Assembly (NCBI GenBank): GCA_020847355.1
Contig: JADLCG010000306.1
Location: forward strand, 1-5,473
DNA from: Anaerolineales bacterium
GTDB lineage: Bacteria; Chloroflexota; Anaerolineae; Anaerolineales; Villigracilaceae
Direction of reading: 5' to 3'
Length of the DNA stretch: 5,473 nucleotides
Part shown: positions 1-4,271 of the stretch, one piece after another
How positions within the stretch are numbered: the stretch's first letter is position 1
Layout of the letters: the number at the start of each line of letters is the position of its first letter
The notes under the pieces: model-generated
Told to the model about the DNA's origin: nothing
Database searches by the model: none
Seen by the model: only the letters and a program-made list of their open reading frames with translations
Translations under genes and position numbers: made by a program

Positions 1-814
1 ATTCAAGGTGTTCCACCGGTACGCGCTGAGTCATTTCTTCATATAGAATCGGCATCCGCGTTATTTCCACGCCGCGCTCTTGAGCGTCTAAAATTGTTTG
101 AAAGGTTTCGCCTTTAATTTCGCCGTTAACCGCAATTACAAGGTCTGAAATGCGCAAGTCGTCAATCAAGTTCAAAAGTTTATCGCTCGCCCCTAAAACC
201 GCCAGCCCGTTATAAGCTTTGCCCTGCTTCGCCAAGTCGTCGTCTATATAGCCCAGTAAAAGAAACGGCGGAGGATTCAATTTAGAATAGATATCCACAA
301 GCGAACGCCCGCCGCGCCCTGCGCCCATGACTACAAAGCGCCGCATCAAGCCAGACGAGGTATATAAACGAATATATAAGGCGCGTAAGATCAAAGTCAA
401 CACGGTGGCGATGACTAAAAATGCGCCGACGCCAATGCGCGGTAGAGCGTTTGGCTCTTGGTTGAAGATAAACAGAACGGAATAGAGCGCCAAGCCGATC
501 AGCGGAGCAACCGCAACCGAGCACAAAGTGCGCTTCCAATTTGCGGCTGTATGAATCTCGTAGGATTCGACCAAGAGAATCAGCCAAATGAGCGGCAGAA
601 AATAAAACCACAACGGGACTTCAATGCCCAGTTGAAATCTTCTGATCTGATTTTCAGTGAAGCCGCCAGCCAGCAAAACAAAGCGATTGTATTCGCGCCA
701 AACATACAGCGAACCGAAAAGCGCGCAAACCGACGCGACTAGATCGCCAAACAAAAGAATAAAGCGCTGTTCGCTGGGGCGTAATCTTAGAGAAGGATGG
801 TAAACATCAGCCAT
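1..814 (-). CDS. Polyprenyl-phosphate sugar-1-phosphate transferase (exopolysaccharide priming enzyme), N-terminal part, cut by window edge
   Basis: Reading leftward from the ATG at 814, the frame stays open for 271 codons to the window edge. Four hydrophobic segments are seen at about residues 18-39, 66-83, 99-117 and 127-148. A soluble Rossmann-like domain follows: VVMGAGRGG at 161-169 (GxGxxG-type loop), LLGYIDDD at 186-193, a segment on which isoform is acted (SDLVIAV, 223-229), and ILYEEMTQRVPVEHL at 256-270. This order matches the membrane plus CoA_binding_3 half of WbaP/CpsE-like polyprenyl glycosylphosphotransferases, whose final TVPVEH-like stretch precedes the bacterial sugar transferase domain. 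In that family the enzyme moves a sugar 1-phosphate from a nucleotide sugar to undecaprenyl phosphate, the first step of surface polysaccharide assembly. The catalytic domain (roughly the last 200 residues of a usual 450-480) would lie beyond position 1 and is not seen, so sugar specificity is open. The start overlaps the stop of the upstream glycosyltransferase by 8 bp (ATGGCTGA) and has no clear Shine-Dalgarno, suggesting translational coupling. Confidence 0.88.
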   Translation of the reverse strand, partial: MADVYHPSLRLRPSEQRFILLFGDLVASVCALFGSLYVWREYNRFVLLAGGFTENQIRRFQLGIEVPLWFYFLPLIWLILLVESYEIHTAANWKRTLCSVAVAPLIGLALYSVLFIFNQEPNALPRIGVGAFLVIATVLTLILRALYIRLYTSSGLMRRFVVMGAGRGGRSLVDIYSKLNPPPFLLLGYIDDDLAKQGKAYNGLAVLGASDKLLNLIDDLRISDLVIAVNGEIKGETFQTILDAQERGVEITRMPILYEEMTQRVPVEHLE

Positions 815-1811
815 ATTTATTAAACAAACCTGAAAGAGCGCTCCACAAAAAACCTGTTCCCCAAGCCAGATGCATGGTTGTAATCGCCAACGGCAAGCCT
901 AAAACCAGAAACGCCTTTTTCTTTTGAAAGGCGAGTTTCGCGCCCGCCGCCATAAGTACGAGAATATATACAAGCATCTGCGCCATCAAAAGGTAAATTA
1001 CAGGAGCGACCCACAAGGATAACACACTCAGCGTCAATAGGCTTAACACAAAAAGGGGCGGCAAAGCCTGCCGCCAACGAAGCGTTTGCGGGTAACGCCT
1101 CAGCATTCGCAACTTCCAAAAACCATAACGCCAATATTGCCGAGCCAATTTTCCCAAATCGCTTCTTGAAAAATACACCGAGCGCAAAGACGGGTCAAGC
1201 CAAACCACGCCGCCAGTTTCGCGAATCCGCGCGTTAAATTCATAATCTTCATTTGCCAGCAAAGTCTCGTCAAAGAGACCAATGCGCTCAACCAAACTTC
1301 TTCTGAAAGAGCCAAACGGAACGGTATCCACCGCGCCTGCCTTTGCGTTCAAACGGTACAGCGCATCCCCCACGCCGAGCGGGTGCGCCGCCGCAAAAGC
1401 AATCGCCTCGGCAATCCAAGTTTGCGCGCCCGGGCGAATTTCCCAAACGCCGCCAATGTTATCGCCTTTTTGTTCTTGATGGGCTTGCACGCAACGCGCC
1501 ACATACTCGGGGACGGGAATGGAATGCGCGTCCAAGCGGATGATGATTTCGCCGCGCGACTCCCGAATAGCCTGATTCAGTCCCGAAGGAATCGTCCGCC
1601 GCGAATTTTCAATCTGGCGAATCTTTAAGTCAGCATGTTCCCGCGCAAAAGCTGAAATCACCGCCGCCGTAGAATCCGTCGAATTACCATCCGAAATAAT
1701 CAACTCAATTTGAATCCGCGGATAGGTCTGCGCATAAACTGCAGACAATAAATAGTGAATCGTTTTCTCTTCGTTATAACAAGGGACGATAATGGAAACA
1801 AAGGGTTGCAT
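807..1811 (-). CDS. Family 2 glycosyltransferase, ExoA-like, with C-terminal membrane region
   Basis: This is a complete 334-residue protein. The N-terminus is a GT-A fold: VSIIVPCYNEEKTI (5-18), LIISDGNSTDST (37-48, with nucleotide-contacting D41), RLDAHS (92-97, the DXD-like metal and donor site as DAH), and ANEDYEFNARIRETGG (186-201, with the ED pair at 188-189 that usually holds the catalytic base). RQYWRYGFWK (224-233) resembles the Q/RxxRW acceptor-side motif of processive and ExoA-type GT2 enzymes. Three hydrophobic segments follow (about 252-269, 271-291 and 300-326), so the enzyme probably sits on the inner face of the cytoplasmic membrane. The overall pattern is closest to succinoglycan ExoA-like transferases, which add a sugar to a lipid-linked oligosaccharide; donor and linkage cannot be read from sequence. 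The ATG at 1811 puts the beta-1 strand at the usual distance from the N-terminus, though no good ribosome binding site precedes it. It overlaps the next gene, a priming sugar transferase, by 8 bp, so the two are almost certainly co-translated. Confidence 0.92.
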   Translation of the reverse strand: MQPFVSIIVPCYNEEKTIHYLLSAVYAQTYPRIQIELIISDGNSTDSTAAVISAFAREHADLKIRQIENSRRTIPSGLNQAIRESRGEIIIRLDAHSIPVPEYVARCVQAHQEQKGDNIGGVWEIRPGAQTWIAEAIAFAAAHPLGVGDALYRLNAKAGAVDTVPFGSFRRSLVERIGLFDETLLANEDYEFNARIRETGGVVWLDPSLRSVYFSRSDLGKLARQYWRYGFWKLRMLRRYPQTLRWRQALPPLFVLSLLTLSVLSLWVAPVIYLLMAQMLVYILVLMAAGAKLAFQKKKAFLVLGLPLAITTMHLAWGTGFLWSALSGLFNKYG

Positions 1812-1854
1812 GAGTAGTTTTCATCAGCGGCGCGGATTTTATCCAGCCAACTGC

Positions 1855-1874
1855 AAGCGCTTATTTTAGCGCTT
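1855..1874. terminator. Stem-loop in the ridA-glycosyltransferase gap, terminator-like on the + strand only
   Basis: A perfect 7 bp inverted repeat, AAGCGCT (1855-1861) and AGCGCTT (1868-1874), encloses a 6-base loop TATTTT. On the + strand it is followed by CATTTTTCTC, a short T-rich tail like a weak Rho-independent terminator. The neighbouring genes are on the - strand, where the hairpin comes 24 bp after the ridA stop but is followed by GCAGTTGG, with no T run. So it could end antisense transcripts, or form a 3' end or processing site for the ridA message, rather than be a textbook terminator of ridA. The stem is short and chance is not excluded. Confidence 0.35.
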
Positions 1875-1898
1875 CATTTTTCTCAACTTCATGCCGGC

Positions 1899-2282
1899 TT
1901 ACGCGATCAAGGCGACCGCTTCAATTTCCACCAAAGCGTCTTTGGGCAAACCTGCCACAGCTATCGTGCTTCGCGCCGGAGGGTTCGCGCCAAAAACCTC
2001 GGCGTAAATTGCGTTCATCTTAGCAAAATCGCTCATCTGCTTGAGGAAAACTGTGGTCTTGACCACCGTCGCCGCAGAAGCTCCCGCCGCTTCCAATACA
2101 TTTTGCAAATTCTTCAAAACCTGACGAGTTTGAGCCTCAATATCTGCAGAGACTAATTCTCCAGTCGCTGGGTCAATTCCAATTTGCCCCGCAGTATATA
2201 CAGCCGCGTCCGTGCGAATCGCCTGCGAGTAAGGTCCTATCGCCTTAGGGGCTTTTTCAGTTTGCACAATCTCTTTTTTCAT
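1899..2282 (-). CDS. ridA: RidA family reactive enamine/imine deaminase (YjgF/YER057c/UK114)
   Basis: The protein has 127 residues, the normal size for this family. Hallmarks are GPYSQA (16-21, with Y18), VYTAGQIGIDP (28-38), VVKTTVFLKQMSDFAKMNAIYAEVF in the second half (73-97), and the C-terminal signature PPARSTIAVAGLP (101-113) followed by VEIEAVA (118-124). R104 corresponds to the arginine that binds the substrate carboxylate, and E121 to the glutamate that positions water. Both catalytic residues are therefore present, so this looks like an active RidA-type enzyme rather than one of the divergent Rid subfamilies. In the family, trimers in the cytosol hydrolyse 2-aminoacrylate and related enamines released by PLP enzymes such as threonine/serine dehydratase, protecting PLP enzymes from damage. 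The ATG at 2282 is supported by AGAGG six bases upstream. It lies 36 bp behind an unrecognised gene and 87 bp ahead of a glycosyltransferase on the same strand. No PLP-enzyme gene is in view, so its place here gives no extra hint of a specialised substrate. Confidence 0.95.
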   Translation of the reverse strand: MKKEIVQTEKAPKAIGPYSQAIRTDAAVYTAGQIGIDPATGELVSADIEAQTRQVLKNLQNVLEAAGASAATVVKTTVFLKQMSDFAKMNAIYAEVFGANPPARSTIAVAGLPKDALVEIEAVALIA

Positions 2283-2288
2283 CCTAAT

Positions 2289-2293
2289 CCTCT
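2289..2293 (-). promoter_or_regulatory. Ribosome binding site of ridA
   Basis: On the - strand AGAGG is separated from the ATG at 2282 by six bases, a normal Shine-Dalgarno spacing. It supports this start and independent translation of ridA. No convincing promoter is seen in the 36 bp between the upstream stop codon (TAG at 2321-2319) and this start, so ridA is probably read from the message of the gene before it. Confidence 0.7.
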
Positions 2294-2318
2294 TTTACAA
2301 AAATATTTATTTCAAGCG

Positions 2319-2834
2319 CTAAACCACCCCAATAGCAACCTTGTTCGGGCTGACTAATAACATCGGGACATTCACTGAAAATTGCGTTAGATAGGGATTC
2401 GCGATTTCAGCGTCATAGACTGAAACCCAAGAAGCCTTCATCACTTCCAAACTGGAGGAAAACTCAGCGGCGGAAGAGACGCGCATTTTTCCCTTCAACG
2501 TAAAAGAGCCAAGCAATAAATTCACATTTTGCATTTTGCGATTGGCTTCACTCGCGTCATAATCCAGCGCTTCAACTGCGGGCGGAACCAAGTGGAACGC
2601 CAGCGCTTGTTCGGTAGGGATATAAATTTCTTCGTACGCATAAGTTTTCGGCGGCGAGCCGCCAAAGACCACAACTTGCGGCTTGATCAAATGAATGAAG
2701 GTCGGCGCGCCTTGCGTTCGAAGCCAAATGCTCACGCGCACATTCTCCTTCAACACAATCTCCCCGCGCGCGAGCATTGTTTGAGTGTAAACCATCACGG
2801 TCGAGCTTTTTTCATCCGGGGCTAATGGCTTCAT
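2319..2834 (-). CDS. Unrecognised 171-residue soluble, beta-rich protein
   Basis: I do not recognise the family. The start is secure: AAGGAGA lies six bases before the ATG at 2834. No signal peptide, transmembrane segment, cysteine or metal-binding cluster is seen, so the protein is probably cytosolic. It is made of alternating hydrophobic stretches typical of beta strands. Two halves look alike: residues 13-57 (VMVYTQTMLARGEIVL, then VRVSIWLR and FIHLIKPQVVVF) and residues 104-145 (VNLLLGSFTLKGKMRV, then FSSSLEVM and SWVSVYDAEI), each with the order strand, L-x-R/K-G turn, strand, strand. A linker at 61-100 carries tyrosines (KTYAYEEIYIPT) and an acidic stretch (EALDYDASEAN). The C-terminus reads MLLVSPNKVAIGV. 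It would be the first gene of the leftward group, ahead of ridA. Codon use looks like that of its neighbours, so recent transfer is not suggested. Coding status is strongly supported by the ribosome binding site, length and the good -10 box upstream; function is unknown. Confidence 0.85.
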   Translation of the reverse strand: MKPLAPDEKSSTVMVYTQTMLARGEIVLKENVRVSIWLRTQGAPTFIHLIKPQVVVFGGSPPKTYAYEEIYIPTEQALAFHLVPPAVEALDYDASEANRKMQNVNLLLGSFTLKGKMRVSSAAEFSSSLEVMKASWVSVYDAEIANPYLTQFSVNVPMLLVSPNKVAIGVV

Positions 2835-2840
2835 ATCTCA

Positions 2841-2847
2841 TCTCCTT
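2841..2847 (-). promoter_or_regulatory. Strong ribosome binding site of the 171-residue unknown gene
   Basis: AAGGAGA on the - strand, six bases before the ATG at 2834, is the best Shine-Dalgarno in the window. It fixes the start of this gene and contrasts with the rightward GT87 gene 70 bp away, which has none. Confidence 0.8.
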
Positions 2848-2852
2848 AACAA

Positions 2853-2880
2853 ATTATACCTTACCCTTCCTGCCGACCAA
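2853..2880 (-). promoter_or_regulatory. Probable leftward promoter for the unknown gene and ridA
   Basis: On the - strand a perfect TATAAT lies at 2858-2853. Sixteen bases upstream is TTGGTC (2880-2875), which keeps only the TTG of the -35 consensus. A start point about seven bases after the -10 box would fall near 2846, inside or just before the AAGGAGA ribosome binding site, leaving a leader of only about 12 bases. That is unusually short, so either the start point is slightly further upstream or the site works with a trimmed Shine-Dalgarno. The position in the only divergent gap of the window supports the call. Confidence 0.5.
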
Positions 2881-2895
2881 AGACTCGCGTATACT
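2867..2895 (+). promoter_or_regulatory. Possible rightward promoter for the GT87 gene and recJ
   Basis: TATACT (2890-2895) matches five of six bases of the -10 consensus and ends eight bases before the ATG at 2904. The hexamer 17 bp upstream, TTCCTG (2867-2872), is a poor -35 element, and there is no extended -10 TGn. If used, transcription would begin at or within about two bases of the start codon, giving a leaderless message. The lack of any purine-rich ribosome binding site ahead of 2904 fits this reading. The -35 zones of this and the leftward promoter lie in the same short stretch. Confidence 0.4.
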
Positions 2896-2903
2896 CCTTC
2901 GCA

Positions 2904-4271
2904 ATGACACAGCATTCATTCGGGAAAATTATACGCACCGCTCTCTGGATTTGGTTTGGACTGACCGCGCTAATCGGCTTTCAATGCCTCTGGATCATTC
3001 TTCGCAACGGATCAAGCGGATTTCAAGCCTACGTGCAAGATAGCCCGCTGACTTATACGCCGTTCGCGCTCGCTTCAGCCGGCTGGATTTGGCTCTTAGC
3101 CGGATTTGCCTTATGGCTATTTTATAAGAACAAAATCACGCGCAATAACCTTCTCTCGTGGGCTGGTTTTTTTCTCGTCGCTGTCTCCTACCTAAACATT
3201 CTGCGCGAACGGATTCGCTACGGCGATATTGGCTATTACATCGAAGCCGCGCTCAAACTTTACAACCATCAACCGCTCCCGGATACCTATATCTACCCGC
3301 CGCTTTGGGCAACCTTACTCTCGCAACTGGCGCCGCTTGGCGAAGACGGGATTCTATTCATTTGCTGGAGCCTCAACCTGCTTTCGCTATTTGCATTCTA
3401 TTATTTACTTCAACGAATTTTGCAACACTATCAATTCAAAGCCAATGCCGCCGCGATCGCCACGACGATTTTCATGCTGGTCAACATGCCGCTCTTGCGG
3501 ACTTTGCTCTATGTGCAGGTAAATTTACACGTATTAAATCTAATCTTTCTAAGCGTCCTGCTTTACAAAGACAAACCTTATTTCTCAGCGTTCACGCTGG
3601 CGCTCGCCGTACACCTCAAAGCCTCGCCAATGATCTTGGCGCTCGCTTTCCTCCTTGAATTCAATTGGAAATGGCTGGCGTATTTTTCGCTCAACTTAAT
3701 TCTGATCGCGCTCTTCACCATCGCGCTGACTGGCTTCGAGCCTTATTTGCAATTCATTCATAACGCCGCCCTGCTCGCCGCTCCGCGCGAATTTAGTTTA
3801 CGCGATAGCTCATTTGATTCTTTCTTCAACATCGCCTTGGCTTATTTACGCATCAACCAAAGCTTGATCAAAATTCTAGTTTATCTTGCTAAAGGCGGCG
3901 CAGTTTTACTCGCGCTTTTCATCGGTTTCAAAACCAACAGCTTGCATCCTCAATCCAAAGGCGCAAAACTTTACAACGCCATTCCCGCTTTGCTCTTTGC
4001 AATGGTCATCGCCTCGCCATTAATTTGGGAACATCACGGAATCTTTTTAACGCTCCCATTCTTATTGTTGCTAAAGAAAATTCAAGCGCCAAGCGAATGG
4101 CTCTGGTTTGGCGCGGCGTATTTATTCGTTTTCCTCATGCCCACCTTTGATTTCTTCCCCTGGTCTTACGCAAAGCTTTTCGGTATTTTGACCATCCTCG
4201 GTTTATTATGGATCGTCAAAACTAGAGAGGCTAATTCCGCTTTACTGGATTTACAACCTGATGCCGTCTGA
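2904..4271 (+). CDS. GT87-type (DUF2029) multi-pass membrane glycosyltransferase
   Basis: This 455-residue protein is almost wholly membrane embedded, with about ten or more hydrophobic segments (for example 11-33, 53-74, 84-101, 147-170, 183-204, 207-221, 227-250, 257-277, 331-343, 358-373, 378-390, 399-412 and 423-438). The family pattern is clear. RYGDIGYYIEAA (105-116) carries the acidic residue D108 in the first large outer loop, YIYPPLWATLL (129-139) is the usual YPPL motif, QVNLHVLNLIFLSVLL (205-220) is the QxN segment, AVHLKASPMILALAFL (235-250) is the K-x-x-P segment, and SPLIWEHHGIFLTLP (371-385) is the WEHH motif. These are the conserved features of GT87/DUF2029 C-fold enzymes, related to mycobacterial alpha-1,2-mannosyltransferases that use polyprenyl-phosphate mannose on the outer side of the membrane. 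Donor sugar and acceptor here are unknown. The only standard start between the upstream in-frame stop (2847) and the first membrane segment is ATG 2904, and it lacks a Shine-Dalgarno. The gene overlaps recJ by 11 bp. Confidence 0.87.
   Translation: MTQHSFGKIIRTALWIWFGLTALIGFQCLWIILRNGSSGFQAYVQDSPLTYTPFALASAGWIWLLAGFALWLFYKNKITRNNLLSWAGFFLVAVSYLNILRERIRYGDIGYYIEAALKLYNHQPLPDTYIYPPLWATLLSQLAPLGEDGILFICWSLNLLSLFAFYYLLQRILQHYQFKANAAAIATTIFMLVNMPLLRTLLYVQVNLHVLNLIFLSVLLYKDKPYFSAFTLALAVHLKASPMILALAFLLEFNWKWLAYFSLNLILIALFTIALTGFEPYLQFIHNAALLAAPREFSLRDSSFDSFFNIALAYLRINQSLIKILVYLAKGGAVLLALFIGFKTNSLHPQSKGAKLYNAIPALLFAMVIASPLIWEHHGIFLTLPFLLLLKKIQAPSEWLWFGAAYLFVFLMPTFDFFPWSYAKLFGILTILGLLWIVKTREANSALLDLQPDAV

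Noticed and set aside
282..611. A 109-residue leftward open frame
   Set aside because: It lies in a shifted frame inside the priming transferase gene, whose own frame gives clear membrane segments and a GxGxxG loop. The shifted product is arginine-rich and has no recognisable motif.
458..742. A 94-residue rightward open frame antisense to the priming transferase
   Set aside because: It has no ribosome binding site, is low in hydrophobic pattern, and is fully covered by a well supported gene on the other strand.
1282..1628. Three overlapping rightward open frames antisense to the GT2 gene
   Set aside because: They are arginine- and proline-rich products typical of frames opposite GC-rich coding sequence, and lie opposite conserved GT2 motifs.
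1777..1824. A possible tiny leader peptide starting at ATG 1824 on the - strand and overlapping the GT2 start
   Set aside because: Its frame runs only about 15 codons, lacks a ribosome binding site and has no run of a single amino acid or hairpin set that would suggest attenuation.
1812..1898. A promoter for the GT2 gene (TAAAAT hexamers in the gap)
   Set aside because: No -35-like hexamer is found at 16-18 bp from either TAAAAT, and one of them falls within the stem-loop.
2529..3043. Two rightward open frames antisense to the unknown gene, one running across the divergent gap into the GT87 gene
   Set aside because: Neither has a ribosome binding site or recognisable motif, and the gap they cover carries better evidence for promoters.
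3158..3658. A 166-residue rightward open frame inside the GT87 gene, plus a 97-residue one
   Set aside because: Both are shifted frames within a gene whose main frame shows all GT87 family motifs.
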